From: Planctomycetales bacterium | GTDB taxonomy: Bacteria; Planctomycetota; Planctomycetia; Pirellulales; Pirellulaceae | Direction of reading: 5' to 3' | DNA length: 35,206 nucleotides | Assembly (NCBI GenBank): GCA_020426925.1 | Contig: JAGQPC010000220.1 | Span: 1 to 35,206, forward strand | Shown here: in pieces, positions 1 to 9,094 of the stretch | Layout: the number at the start of each line of letters is the position of its first letter | Position numbering within the stretch: position 1 is the stretch's first letter | Translations under genes and position numbers: made by a program | Notes under the pieces: model-generated | Told to the model about the DNA's origin: nothing | What the model saw: only the letters and a program-made list of their open reading frames with translations | Database searches by the model: none

Positions 1-1989
1 GGACGACTCGCCGAAGCGCAGGATCTTTGTCGTCAGGCGTTGGCGACAAATCCCAACAACGCAGATGCTTATAACTTGCTTGGAGTCATCTCCGGCGGAA
101 CGGGAAACCACAAAGCAGCGGCTGACTACATGAGGCAGGCCGCTGCAGTTGCGCCGAATCAAGTCGCTTATCGGCGAAACTACATTTCGGCTTTGCTTGC
201 CCAGAATCAGTTCCAGGAAGCAGCTGCGGCCGCTCAAGAAGCGATCGAACTGTTCCCGAATGATGCGAAACTAACGGCTTTTCTTGGCGCCGCGAAGGGC
301 GCGATTGGCGATCTGGACGGAGGCATTAAAGCCTTAGAATCTGCTTGTCAGGCCGAGCCTGCGTTCGCCACAGCGCACTTCAACCTTGGCGAGCTGTATC
401 GCCGTGCACATCGAAGCGACGATGCGATTAAAGAGTTCAAAGCAACACTGGAGTTAAATCCGCAACATGCTGACGCACTCAACAATCTAGCTGGTCTGCA
501 GCTTGATCGCGGTGACTTTCTCGATGGGCTCTATTCGATCAAGAGGCTACTAGAGCTGCGTCCGCGTTCGGCTCAAGCTTACACCAATCTTTCGACGGCG
601 CTCGTTGCCGGTGGAGACGTTCACCAGGGAATCGTTGCCCTGCGGAACGCGATCACGCTTGCTCCTGATGAAGATCGAATTCGTGCGCAACTTTCTAGCT
701 TGCTAATCAACATCGGCGATCTTGACGAAGCGGAAGAAATCATCATCGAACTTCGAAAGAAGCTCGACGACAATCCGATACTCAAAGCAATCCATGCTCG
801 CATTCACGAGCGTCGAGGCAAGCTTGACGAAGCATGGGAACTGCTGGAACAGATTCCAGACACGATGCTCAACGAAGTCGAAATCGGACTTGCGCGAGCA
901 ACCGTTTTGGAACAGCGTGGCGACTTGGAAGGAGCCGCCAAAATACTGGAAGACGTTCTCGCATGCGACGAAACTTTGGTGATCGATGGAATCGGCGTCC
1001 AGTTCATGCTCGGGCAAATCTATGATTCTCTCGAACGCTACGACGAAGCATTCGCAATGTACCGCGAAGGAAATAAACACCGGCTCGATGCATTCCCGGA
1101 TCTCGAGCAAGACACGGAGCTAGGTCACTTTCTCAACCGGTTGATGGAAGGCACATCACCAGAACTGTTCGCTCAATGCCCAACGTCCGGGCTGGAAACG
1201 AATCGACCGATCTTCATCGTTGGCATGCCGCGAAGTGGTACGTCACTGATGGAACAAATCCTTTCCAACCACGCGGAGGTTCATGGGGCCGGCGAGCTAT
1301 CCACACTTGGCGACGTCATTCGAGATACTTACCAATCAGAAAACCCAGATGCAGTGCTTGAAATTGTCGATCAAGATCCGTCTGGAGATTTTGGTTGCTT
1401 GCTGCCCAAAGATTGGCTCAACATGAGCTCAGAAGGACTTGCTGCGATCGGGCAAGCGTACTTGGAACACATTGATCGCATCGCACCGGGTGCGGCTCGC
1501 ATCACCGACAAGATGCCGTTCAACTTCATGATGCTCGCCATTATCCACAAGGTCTTTCCCAACGCAAAGATTATCCATACGCGTCGCAACGCGATTGACA
1601 CGTGTCTGTCGTGCTTCTTTCAGAATTTCACGGCCGGTAGCAAGTTCGCATTTGATTTAGAGCAATCAGGCAGGTACTACCGCTGCTACGAAAAACTGAT
1701 GGCTCACTGGCGCGATACTCTGAATATTCCGTTCCTTACTGTCGACTACGAAGAGTTGGTTGAATCGCCTGCAGGTCACATTCGCGCTATCTTGGACTAT
1801 TGCGAATTGCCGTGGGACGAAAACTGCCTGAACACGCACAAGTCGAAACGCGTTGTGCGGACGGCAAGTTACCAGCAAGTTCGCAAGCCGATTTACAAGC
1901 GATCGGCCGGACGCTGGAAGCACTATGAACGTCATCTCGGACCGCTGTTTAATGGTCTTGGCATTGATCCTTCGAACCTCACCGCGTAG
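1..1989 (+). CDS. TPR-repeat sulfotransferase (5' end outside window)
   Basis: The reading frame is open to the first base of the window and the residues before the first possible start (a TTG at 40) already read as a TPR helix (GRLAEAQDLCRQAL), so the gene begins upstream. Up to about base 1150 the protein is a string of tetratricopeptide repeats (motifs such as AHFNLGELYRR and ADALNNLAGLQL). The C-terminal ~260 residues are a P-loop sulfotransferase: the PAPS 5'-phosphosulfate loop FIVGMPRSGTSLMEQIL lies at about 1210-1260, followed by the helix HAEVHGAGEL, and a plausible 3'-phosphate site is around RNAIDTCLSCFF (about 1585-1620). This architecture is known for tyrosylprotein-sulfotransferase-like and polysaccharide sulfotransferases of planctomycetes. 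The likely reaction is transfer of sulfate from PAPS to a protein or glycan; the acceptor cannot be read from sequence. A sulfatase lies 7 kb downstream but there is no operon link. Confidence 0.88.
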   Translation, partial: GRLAEAQDLCRQALATNPNNADAYNLLGVISGGTGNHKAAADYMRQAAAVAPNQVAYRRNYISALLAQNQFQEAAAAAQEAIELFPNDAKLTAFLGAAKGAIGDLDGGIKALESACQAEPAFATAHFNLGELYRRAHRSDDAIKEFKATLELNPQHADALNNLAGLQLDRGDFLDGLYSIKRLLELRPRSAQAYTNLSTALVAGGDVHQGIVALRNAITLAPDEDRIRAQLSSLLINIGDLDEAEEIIIELRKKLDDNPILKAIHARIHERRGKLDEAWELLEQIPDTMLNEVEIGLARATVLEQRGDLEGAAKILEDVLACDETLVIDGIGVQFMLGQIYDSLERYDEAFAMYREGNKHRLDAFPDLEQDTELGHFLNRLMEGTSPELFAQCPTSGLETNRPIFIVGMPRSGTSLMEQILSNHAEVHGAGELSTLGDVIRDTYQSENPDAVLEIVDQDPSGDFGCLLPKDWLNMSSEGLAAIGQAYLEHIDRIAPGAARITDKMPFNFMMLAIIHKVFPNAKIIHTRRNAIDTCLSCFFQNFTAGSKFAFDLEQSGRYYRCYEKLMAHWRDTLNIPFLTVDYEELVESPAGHIRAILDYCELPWDENCLNTHKSKRVVRTASYQQVRKPIYKRSAGRWKHYERHLGPLFNGLGIDPSNLTA

Positions 1990-2299
1990 CTTTCAAAATC
2001 TCTCGGGTCTAATGGCGTTTAAGAGGCCCGCTTCAGTGGCACTTGCGCAATGCGTCTTGGCTGGAGTCTAGCCGCTTCGTGACGCTCGTGTTTCCCCCGC
2101 CAAAAGCGGCGTTCGTAAAGGTGGCTGAACGCTCGACAACGGCGCATTCTGAATCGCCAAAACTTTGTTGAAGAACTGGCGCAATTTAGTTGCAACGCAG
2201 TCCGATTGAGTTAGTCTGGGATCCGGGTAATTTGGTTTAGTTGGGTTGTATTGCTTGTAACGATTATTCAGATGCGGAGAACGCTAACGCGGAAACAAG
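1990..2299. other. 310-base intergenic stretch, nothing clear
   Basis: I see no RNA gene, repeat or convincing small ORF. A short stem (CCGC 2097-2100 with GCGG 2106-2109) has no T-run and is too weak to call a terminator. The last 80 bases are AT-richer and presumably carry the promoter of the gene at 2300, but no hexamer pair is convincing. Confidence 0.5.
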
Positions 2300-3493
2300 A
2301 TGTCGAGTAAGCTCCACGGGGGAAACTGCGCAAGTCCAAGACTGGTGCACTTTGGGTTAGCCTTGATTACGTGGCTGTGGATCGTCGGTTCACTTGTTGC
2401 GGAGGTTCAATTTGAATACATAGGAACTCACCCCGACGCGGTGCTTCAAGAAACTGAGCAAGGTCAGACTTTGCACACGCTTCACGAAGTCAGTGGAAGG
2501 TTGTTTGTTGGGTATGGTGATTACTCGGCGGACACTGGCCCGATCGCGTTTAGGTCATTTGACACACAAAATCTAACATTCAGCAGTCCATTGGGAACGG
2601 TCGACACGGAGGCCATCTTTCGGATTCAGGACAGCAACGGCCGAGTGTTCGCTCTAACTACCGATCCGCTGTTGCGTGACCCTGGGGGATACTTGGGAGG
2701 ACCAGCAGGCAGTACGGAAGGCTGGGCCCCCGAGAACTCGCTTCCATTCCTTCACGTCTTAGACTTTGCTTCGACTGAGAGCATGCTCTTTCTCAGCGGA
2801 AGCGGTGGACCGGACGATATATTCCATAGCGTTGTGTATGCGAGTTCCAATGGCGGTAGCACTTGGGACCTAAGCCTGCACGCCAATCTGCCCGAGGGCA
2901 TCGAAGGTGGAAACGGCAACTTCAGCCGCTTTTACGGAGCAGCGGAAATCAGCGGAGAAGTCTACGTTCAACAGATTTTCTTCCGAGCAGGAGTCGCTGA
3001 GCCGTCCACGATGTTCCGTTTCGATGGCACTGGTTGGAACGAACACCCACCGCTACTAACGTCCGCGGGCGAATGGACGTACTTCATTGACCCGGACGAG
3101 TTCAAAGGCGAAATCGTCGTTCGAGACGCTCACCCTGGAGAGCCATCTGCGACATATCGGTTTGACGGATCGGAGCTCGTCAAACTGGAACCAAACGGCC
3201 TGCCCGATCTGATGGCTTGGGATCAGTACGTGACGGATGATACTGTTTATCTGCTCACCAATGATCGACGAGTGATCGCGTCTAAGGATCTCGTTGATTG
3301 GGAAACAATCGCGGACAACGTGCCGTTGACGTTTCGAAGCTTGGCAGTCTCAGACAACAGCGTTTTCTTTGGAACGACCGACTCGTCGCTCTACCGACTG
3401 ACGCTGGTACCGGAACCCAGCAGCACTAGCCTTTTGGTGCTACTGACTTTCGCTGTTGTAACGACAAACCGCCGAAGCGGAAGGCCCCGTTGA
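2300..3493 (+). CDS. Secreted PEP-CTERM protein with BNR/Asp-box motif
   Basis: A 397-residue exported protein. The N-terminus has a hydrophobic signal segment (about residues 20-35, LALITWLWIVGSLVAEV). The C-terminus is a classic PEP-CTERM tail: VPEPSS, then a hydrophobic stretch (SLLVLLTFAVV), then an Arg-rich end (NRRSGRPR), the form sorted by exosortase/EpsH-type systems. In between, SSNGGSTWDL at about residues 190-200 is an Asp-box (BNR) and repeated F-R-F-D-G-type strands (MFRFDGTGW, TYRFDGSEL) suggest a beta-propeller. No catalytic residues are recognised. The ATG at 2300 has a weak GGAA upstream. It is convergent with the DUF1501 gene, 38 bases apart. A surface or extracellular-matrix role is inferred from the sorting signal; the ligand is unknown. 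Confidence 0.75.
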   Translation: MSSKLHGGNCASPRLVHFGLALITWLWIVGSLVAEVQFEYIGTHPDAVLQETEQGQTLHTLHEVSGRLFVGYGDYSADTGPIAFRSFDTQNLTFSSPLGTVDTEAIFRIQDSNGRVFALTTDPLLRDPGGYLGGPAGSTEGWAPENSLPFLHVLDFASTESMLFLSGSGGPDDIFHSVVYASSNGGSTWDLSLHANLPEGIEGGNGNFSRFYGAAEISGEVYVQQIFFRAGVAEPSTMFRFDGTGWNEHPPLLTSAGEWTYFIDPDEFKGEIVVRDAHPGEPSATYRFDGSELVKLEPNGLPDLMAWDQYVTDDTVYLLTNDRRVIASKDLVDWETIADNVPLTFRSLAVSDNSVFFGTTDSSLYRLTLVPEPSSTSLLVLLTFAVVTTNRRSGRPR

Positions 3494-3531
3494 GAGAAAC
3501 GTGAACCGTAAGTTCGTGATCGGCGCTTGGC

Positions 3532-4965
3532 TTAGGCAACGATTTCGCTGACAACGTTTCCGTGAACATCGGTCAACCTGAAGTCACGCCCTTGGAACCG
3601 ATACGTAAGCCGCTTGTGGTCGATTCCTAATAGATGAAGCATCGTGGCGTGGAAGTCGTGCACTGTAACGACATTTTCTGCGGCGTTGTAACCTAGTTCA
3701 TCGGTTGCACCATACGTTGTGCCCGGTTTGATACCGCCACCGGCCATGAACATGGAGAACCCTTTGATGTGGTGATCTCGCCCCGATCCCTGAGCCATGG
3801 GCGTGCGACCAAACTCTCCGGTGAATACGACGAGAGTATCGTCCAACAGTCCGCGTTGCTCTAAGTCGCGAATCAAGGCCGCAGTCCCTTGGTCTACGAG
3901 TTTGGCTGTCACGGCAACACCGTTCTTGATTCCGCCGTGGTGATCCCACCCGCGATGATAAAGCTGCACAAATCGGACACCGCGCTCAACCAATCGGCGA
4001 GCGAGCAAACAATTCGCCGCGAACGATCCATCCGCTCCTTTTGTCCCGTACATGTCTAGCGTTTCTTGAGTTTCGTCCGACAGGTCGACGAGCGCCGGCA
4101 CGCTGGCTTGCATTCGAAACGCCAGCTCGTATTGGCTAATGCGTGTTGCAATTTCTGGGTCATGAACTTTCGCCTCGAACATTTTGTTCAACTGGCCGAC
4201 AGAATCGACGATGTCCGACTGCTGTTCGCGAGATACGCCGTCCGGATTTCCGACGTACAAAACTGGATCACCTTTCGAGTGGAAGTGCACTCCTTGAAAC
4301 CGACTGGGCAGAAAGCCGCTGTGCCATTGCCGCGACGCGATCGGTTGACTTTGCCCACCTCCGACAGACGTTAACACAACGAAACCAGGCAGATCGCTGC
4401 TTTGACTTCCCAAGCCGTACAGCAGCCACGCGCCCATCGATGGTCGCCCGCTGATCAGCGAACCCGTGTTCATGAACGTGTGTGCCGGGTCATGATTGAT
4501 CGCTTCGGTTTTCATCGATCGAATCACGCACATCTTGTCGGCGACCTCGGGAAGATGCGTGAACGCGTTTGAAATTTCGATGCCTGCCTCACCGTGCCTC
4601 GTGAATCCATGTTGTGGAGCCAGGCACTTCAGCTGCGAATTCTGCAGCTGCGCGATCGGCTGCCCTTTGGTGTACGATTCGGGCATTGGCTGACCGTCCA
4701 TTTCGGCCAGCTTTGGCTTGTTGTCCAGCGTTTCCAAATGCGACATCCCGCCCGCCATGCACAAGAAGATGACCCGTTTAGCACGCACTGGAACATGCGG
4801 CTTTGTGATGACGCCCTGCCAGTTCGGTACATCGCTGTCTATAGCCTCGGCACGAGCCAGATCGTTCTGCAAAAGCGCTGCTAACGCAATCGAGCCGACT
4901 CCACGACCGGTTTGACCAAGGAACGCTCGTCGTCGCAACAGGTTGATTTGCTCTATAAGGTTCAT
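3532..4965 (-). CDS. DUF1501 family protein (first copy)
   Basis: A 477-residue member of DUF1501, which belongs to the alkaline phosphatase/sulfatase-like fold and is greatly expanded in planctomycetes. The start has a Tat-type signal (RRRAFLGQTGRGVGSIALAALL, about residues 10-32), so export across the cytoplasmic membrane is likely. Family landmarks are visible: IFLCMAGGMSHLETLDNKP, a catalytic-region-like VFTGEFGRTPMAQGSGRDHH, and the conserved end [17 protein letters not shown]. The ATG at 4965 is preceded by GGAG seven bases upstream. It lies 53 bases downstream of the DUF1549/DUF1553 gene on the same strand, the standard two-gene arrangement of this family. The reaction is not established; a role in breakdown of complex polymers is usually inferred from context. 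Confidence 0.9.
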   Translation of the reverse strand: MNLIEQINLLRRRAFLGQTGRGVGSIALAALLQNDLARAEAIDSDVPNWQGVITKPHVPVRAKRVIFLCMAGGMSHLETLDNKPKLAEMDGQPMPESYTKGQPIAQLQNSQLKCLAPQHGFTRHGEAGIEISNAFTHLPEVADKMCVIRSMKTEAINHDPAHTFMNTGSLISGRPSMGAWLLYGLGSQSSDLPGFVVLTSVGGGQSQPIASRQWHSGFLPSRFQGVHFHSKGDPVLYVGNPDGVSREQQSDIVDSVGQLNKMFEAKVHDPEIATRISQYELAFRMQASVPALVDLSDETQETLDMYGTKGADGSFAANCLLARRLVERGVRFVQLYHRGWDHHGGIKNGVAVTAKLVDQGTAALIRDLEQRGLLDDTLVVFTGEFGRTPMAQGSGRDHHIKGFSMFMAGGGIKPGTTYGATDELGYNAAENVVTVHDFHATMLHLLGIDHKRLTYRFQGRDFRLTDVHGNVVSEIVA

Positions 4966-5018
4966 TTCAAGGCTCCATTTGACGCCGAATCGGCCAGCGT
5001 GTTCTTCTTTCGTGTGCG

Positions 5019-7964
5019 TTACGGACGAGAAATCGTTTCGTGAAGATTCAGAATAATGCGAGCTGCCGAAGTTAGCGCCGCAAGCTGGTCAGCCGGAACG
5101 CCACTGCTTACCGCACGTTCACCGACAGACGCAATCTCTTTTGCCGCTTGTTCGTCCGCTCGATATTTCGCTAAGTGCTTGTCGTGAATCGCCCGCAGAA
5201 TGTTTAGCTCTTCCGGATTAGGCTGGCGAGACGTCGCTCGCTGGAACATCCACGCGATCTGTTCAGACGCGGTTTTTCCGCTTGATTCCGCGACCAGCTC
5301 CGCCAAACAGCGTGCAGCCTCGACGTAAGTCGGATCGTTCAGCAACACCAATGCCTGCTGCGGAGTGTTTGACCTCGGTCGTTCGACGGTGCATTCTTCT
5401 CGGCTGGGAGCATCAAACGCCAACATACTCGGGTGCAGGAACATGCGTTGCCACCACGTGTAGAGCCCTCGCCGGTACAGGTTTTCGCCTTTATCGTGTT
5501 GCCAGGTGCGTGTCGGAAAGTTCATGTGTCGCCAATAACCCCCAGGTTGATACGGTTTCACGCTATCCCCACCGATGCGACGCACGAGCAAACCGCTGAT
5601 TGCTAGCGCATTGTCGCGCACAACTTCAGCATCCAAGCGTCGTCTGTTTTGCCGAGCATAAAGCTGGTTATACGGATCCGCGGCCTTGAGCTTTTCCGAA
5701 ACGACAGACGATTGCCGGTAAGTGGCCGACATCACTAGCATCTTTACTAAAGCCTTGACGTTCCAATTCTGATCGACGAATTCGGTGGCAAGATAATCCA
5801 GCAATTCTGGATGCGTGGGCCGGACTCCTTGTGCTCCTAAGTCGTCGAGTGGCGTGGCCAAACCCTGGCCGTAAAACAGCTTCCACATGCGATTGACGAA
5901 CGTTCTGGCCGTTAGCGGGTTGTCCTCATGGACGATCCAGTTTGCCAAATCGAGTCGCGTTGCTCGTTCAGCTGCGTCCGCGGCAAGGCCGAAGTCTCCC
6001 AGGAATGTTGGTACGGTCGGAGACATTACTTCTCCCGAATCGTCTTGCCAATTTCCGCGAGGCAACAGACGAATCGTGCGTGGTTTCGTCGAAACCGTCA
6101 TCAATGTCTTTGGAAGCGATTTTTGGAAGTTGTCTCGATCTGCCGTGGCCTTTGCGACTTGATCGACAATCGATTTCAGCTCAGGCGTCGCCTGCTGGAA
6201 CTGCGATGTGATGATTCGCTTCTGTTCGTCTGTTCGCTTTTCCGCCGCTACAGTGATCGCCGCTGCCAAGGATTCGTTAACCTGCGATCCATTCAACGAA
6301 AAGTAGAAACCTGCTTGGCCGCCGTCATTGACGATCTTTATGAGCAGCTGGTTCTTGCCGGAGTTCAGACGCAGCTTTGCCGAATCTTGATTTGCGGCCG
6401 CGCCGCGGCGAGCCGTGTTCTGAAACGCAACTTCGCCATTGAGCCAAACGATGATTCCGTCGTCGCTTCCCAGTGAGACCACCACTTCCTGTTCAGATTC
6501 GGCAACAACTTCGCGGTAAAGGAACCACGATTGCCGTTCTCCCGAAAGTGCATGTACCTTGTCGTCCACGAAGTCGGGCTTCTCACCCCACTTGAGGCCA
6601 CCGGCTTCGGCAGCGACATCTATTGCACCCGGGTCGACCGGTTCTCTAGTAGGTTCAAATTCTGTGTCGAACGAGTCGTGTGGAAACGGGCCGAGCATCG
6701 ACCAGTGTGTGAGTTGCGGACGGTTCGCCAACGCTGTCGCAATCGACTCTTCCCAAGCCTTTTGCGCCTCCGACATTTCGGCAGTTGTGTCATTTAGCTG
6801 TTTCTGCAGCGATTCAATTGTTCGATTGAACTCGGCGAGTCGCTGATTCGCAGCATCGTCGACGACCGGGTACGCAGCGGGATTACCGACGCCTTGCTCC
6901 GAAATGTCCGCAAAATACGATGCAAAACTGTAAAAGTCTCGCATCGTGAACGGGTCGAACTTGTGGTTGTGACATTCCGCGCAACCGAGCGTCACCCCTA
7001 AGAAGATGGATGCCGTATTCCGAACGCGATCGGCTGAGTACTTCGCGAGATACTCTTTTGCCTGCGCGCCTCCTTCGTTCGTCGTTTGCAGGAGCATGTT
7101 AAAACCGGATGCAACCTTGTGTTCGGTCGTTGCGTCTGGCATCAGGTCGCCAGCAAGCTGTTCCGTGACAAAAAGGTCGTACGGCTTGTTCGAATTAAAA
7201 GCGTTGATGACATAATCTCGGTACGGTGAAATCAGGCGGGGCTCGTCCGAGTGATAGCCATTACTGTCCGCGTAGCGAACGACATCCAGCCAGTACATCG
7301 CCATTCGCTCACCAAAGTGGGGCGACGCCAACAAGCTGTCGACTAGCTTCTCGTAAGCTTCCGGCGATTCGTCGCGCACAAATGCGTTAACATCGGCGAT
7401 TGACGGTGGCAGGCCGAGCAAATCGAAATGAAGTCGCCGAACAAGCGTAATCCGATCCGCTTCGGGCGACGGTTCTAGATTGGCAGCTTGGATTTTGCTC
7501 AGAGTAAAAAGGTCGATGTCATTTTGGATTGACGGATGGTCGATGTTCGGAATGGCAGGCTTGACCGGCTTTTCAAATGCCCAGTGAGTGTCCCATTCTG
7601 CGCCGCTGGCGACCCACTGTTTCAAATGATCGATCTGGTCGGCGGTCAACGATTTCCCTGAATCAGCGGGCGGCATGCGGACTTCAGGATCATCACTCGT
7701 AATACGACGAATGAGCTCGCTTTCATCTGGCTTCCCTTTCTGAATCAGTCCGTCATGGTTTGCGACACTCTCTTGCAAATCGAGCCTCAGGTCAGCTTCA
7801 CGAGCGTCATCATCCGGGCCATGACACGCGAAACAGTTTTCGGAAAGCACTGCTCTCACTTGTCGGTCGAAGTCTACGTCCGCCGCTGGCAGCAACGCAC
7901 CAGCGCTGATTACAAATGCACAAGCCAGAAACGATCGAAGCGATGAAACGGTTGAGGTAGTCAT
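5019..7964 (-). CDS. PSCyt1-DUF1549-DUF1553 protein with jelly-roll insert
   Basis: A 981-residue exported planctomycete cytochrome-type protein. Signal peptide about residues 1-28 (ending LLPAAD). A PSCyt1 domain follows, with heme motif CFACH at 44-48 and the downstream RMPP (96-99) that commonly carries the Met ligand. DUF1549 covers about 150-355 and contains a second CXXCH (CAECH, 328-332) in the conserved CAECHNHKFDPF block. Residues about 418-560 form a beta-sandwich insert (SWFLYREVV, SDDGIIVWLNGEV, NQLLIKIVNDGG) like the PA14/jelly-roll carbohydrate-binding modules of glycosidases. DUF1553 fills the C-terminal third (RTFVNRMWKLFYGQGL to LNLHETISRP). It precedes DUF1501 in a probable operon. 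No clear Shine-Dalgarno was seen before the ATG. Function is inferred only: a periplasmic redox protein linked to polymer degradation. Confidence 0.9.
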   Translation of the reverse strand: MTTSTVSSLRSFLACAFVISAGALLPAADVDFDRQVRAVLSENCFACHGPDDDAREADLRLDLQESVANHDGLIQKGKPDESELIRRITSDDPEVRMPPADSGKSLTADQIDHLKQWVASGAEWDTHWAFEKPVKPAIPNIDHPSIQNDIDLFTLSKIQAANLEPSPEADRITLVRRLHFDLLGLPPSIADVNAFVRDESPEAYEKLVDSLLASPHFGERMAMYWLDVVRYADSNGYHSDEPRLISPYRDYVINAFNSNKPYDLFVTEQLAGDLMPDATTEHKVASGFNMLLQTTNEGGAQAKEYLAKYSADRVRNTASIFLGVTLGCAECHNHKFDPFTMRDFYSFASYFADISEQGVGNPAAYPVVDDAANQRLAEFNRTIESLQKQLNDTTAEMSEAQKAWEESIATALANRPQLTHWSMLGPFPHDSFDTEFEPTREPVDPGAIDVAAEAGGLKWGEKPDFVDDKVHALSGERQSWFLYREVVAESEQEVVVSLGSDDGIIVWLNGEVAFQNTARRGAAANQDSAKLRLNSGKNQLLIKIVNDGGQAGFYFSLNGSQVNESLAAAITVAAEKRTDEQKRIITSQFQQATPELKSIVDQVAKATADRDNFQKSLPKTLMTVSTKPRTIRLLPRGNWQDDSGEVMSPTVPTFLGDFGLAADAAERATRLDLANWIVHEDNPLTARTFVNRMWKLFYGQGLATPLDDLGAQGVRPTHPELLDYLATEFVDQNWNVKALVKMLVMSATYRQSSVVSEKLKAADPYNQLYARQNRRRLDAEVVRDNALAISGLLVRRIGGDSVKPYQPGGYWRHMNFPTRTWQHDKGENLYRRGLYTWWQRMFLHPSMLAFDAPSREECTVERPRSNTPQQALVLLNDPTYVEAARCLAELVAESSGKTASEQIAWMFQRATSRQPNPEELNILRAIHDKHLAKYRADEQAAKEIASVGERAVSSGVPADQLAALTSAARIILNLHETISRP

Positions 7965-8162
7965 AGCAGAAGAGTACCCAATGGAAGACTGTAGCTCGGA
8001 ACACGCAGTTTGACTTAGTGCGTAAATACAGCGGACAGTTTAGTACGCTCCTTGCCACAAGTCACCATTGCAATCGATCCACGACAAAAAAACGACACAG
8101 TCACAGTTGGACCTCGTGTTTTCAGCACTCGGCGTCAGGTGCTCGGACGCGGTCTAAGACGG

Positions 8163-8168
8163 TATACT
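8163..8168 (+). promoter_or_regulatory. Possible -10 box for nfo
   Basis: TATACT matches the sigma-70-type -10 consensus at five of six positions and lies 31 bases before the nfo start, leaving room for the RBS GGAG at 8187-8190. The -35 region 17 bases upstream is poor, so this is only a candidate. Confidence 0.35.
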
Positions 8169-8198
8169 CGCCCAATCAACAGAATTGGAGATTCTAGG

Positions 8199-9053
8199 AT
8201 GGCAATACTTGGCGCACACATGTCGATCGCTGGTGGATACTACAAAGCGGTCGAAACGGCGAGCGAATTTGGATGCGACTGCGTTCAGCTTTTCACAAAG
8301 AACAACAAGATTTGGCGTGCCAAGGAACTAACTGACGAGGACGTTTCACTTTTCCAAGGCAGTCTGAAAGACCTTAAGATCACACACCCGATTTCGCACG
8401 CGTCATACTTGATCAACTTAGGCGCACCGAATGATGACTTGTGGAAAAAGTCGATCGATGCATTTGTCATCGAGCTGCAACGTGCTGAAATGCTTGGCAT
8501 CCCGTACGTCGTTTTGCATCCCGGAGCACACACCACCAGCACCGAGGAGCAGGGAATTCAGCGTATCATCAAAGGCCTGAATGAAGTTCACAAACAGACT
8601 CGTGACGTCGACTCGATGTGTCTGCTGGAAACAACGGCGGGCCAAGGCAGCTCAATCGGGCATACATTTGAGCAACTTGCCACAATCCTGGACGGAGTTC
8701 GCGATCCAGATCGGCTGGGAGTCTGCTTCGATACGTGCCACGTTTTTGCGGCTGGCTATCCGATGGACACCGAATCCGAATACAAAGCAACTATGAAGGA
8801 ACTCAACAAAACGGTCGGCACAAAACGTATCAAGGCATTCCATTTGAACGATAGTAAGAAGCCGCTTGGTTCAAGAGTGGATCGCCACGATCACATCGGC
8901 GAAGGAGAAATGGGATTGGATCCATTTCGGCACCTGCTCAACGATCGGGGATTCAAAAAAGTCCCGATGTACCTTGAGACTCCCAAGGAAGAAAAAGACG
9001 GCCGCCATTGGGATGAAATCAATCTAGAAACACTGCGATCGCTGGTTGTTTAG
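8199..9053 (+). CDS. nfo: Endonuclease IV (AP endonuclease)
   Basis: A 284-residue zinc-dependent apurinic/apyrimidinic endonuclease of the TIM-barrel endonuclease IV family, acting in base excision repair in the cytoplasm. It cleaves 5' to abasic sites and trims blocked 3' ends. Family blocks run in order: GAHMSIAGG near the N-terminus, VVLHPGAHT, CLLETTAGQGSSIG, GVCFDTCHVFAAGY, FHLNDSKKPLGSRVDRHDHIGEG and YLETPKEEKDG, which supply the His, Glu and Asp ligands of the three zinc ions. The frame is open back to 8052, but the ATG at 8199 is chosen because GGAG lies eight bases upstream, the protein then begins at the conserved MAILGAHMS block, and the length fits the family (about 280). It is divergent from the DUF1549/DUF1553 operon and 41 bases upstream of the sulfatase. 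Confidence 0.95.
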   Translation: MAILGAHMSIAGGYYKAVETASEFGCDCVQLFTKNNKIWRAKELTDEDVSLFQGSLKDLKITHPISHASYLINLGAPNDDLWKKSIDAFVIELQRAEMLGIPYVVLHPGAHTTSTEEQGIQRIIKGLNEVHKQTRDVDSMCLLETTAGQGSSIGHTFEQLATILDGVRDPDRLGVCFDTCHVFAAGYPMDTESEYKATMKELNKTVGTKRIKAFHLNDSKKPLGSRVDRHDHIGEGEMGLDPFRHLLNDRGFKKVPMYLETPKEEKDGRHWDEINLETLRSLVV

Positions 9054-9094
9054 AATTTGGTTTTGAAAGCAACTTCTTCACATAGAGAGTTACG

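Noticed and set aside
2097-2109. CCGC/GCGG stem as a terminator after the sulfotransferase gene
   Set aside because: Only four base pairs and no following T-run.
5928-6476. 182-codon plus-strand ORF
   Set aside because: Antisense shadow of the DUF1549/DUF1553 gene with no RBS or recognisable motif.
8052-8198. N-terminal extension of endonuclease IV
   Set aside because: No RBS before 8052, the extension is not family-like, and ATG 8199 has GGAG and gives the normal length.
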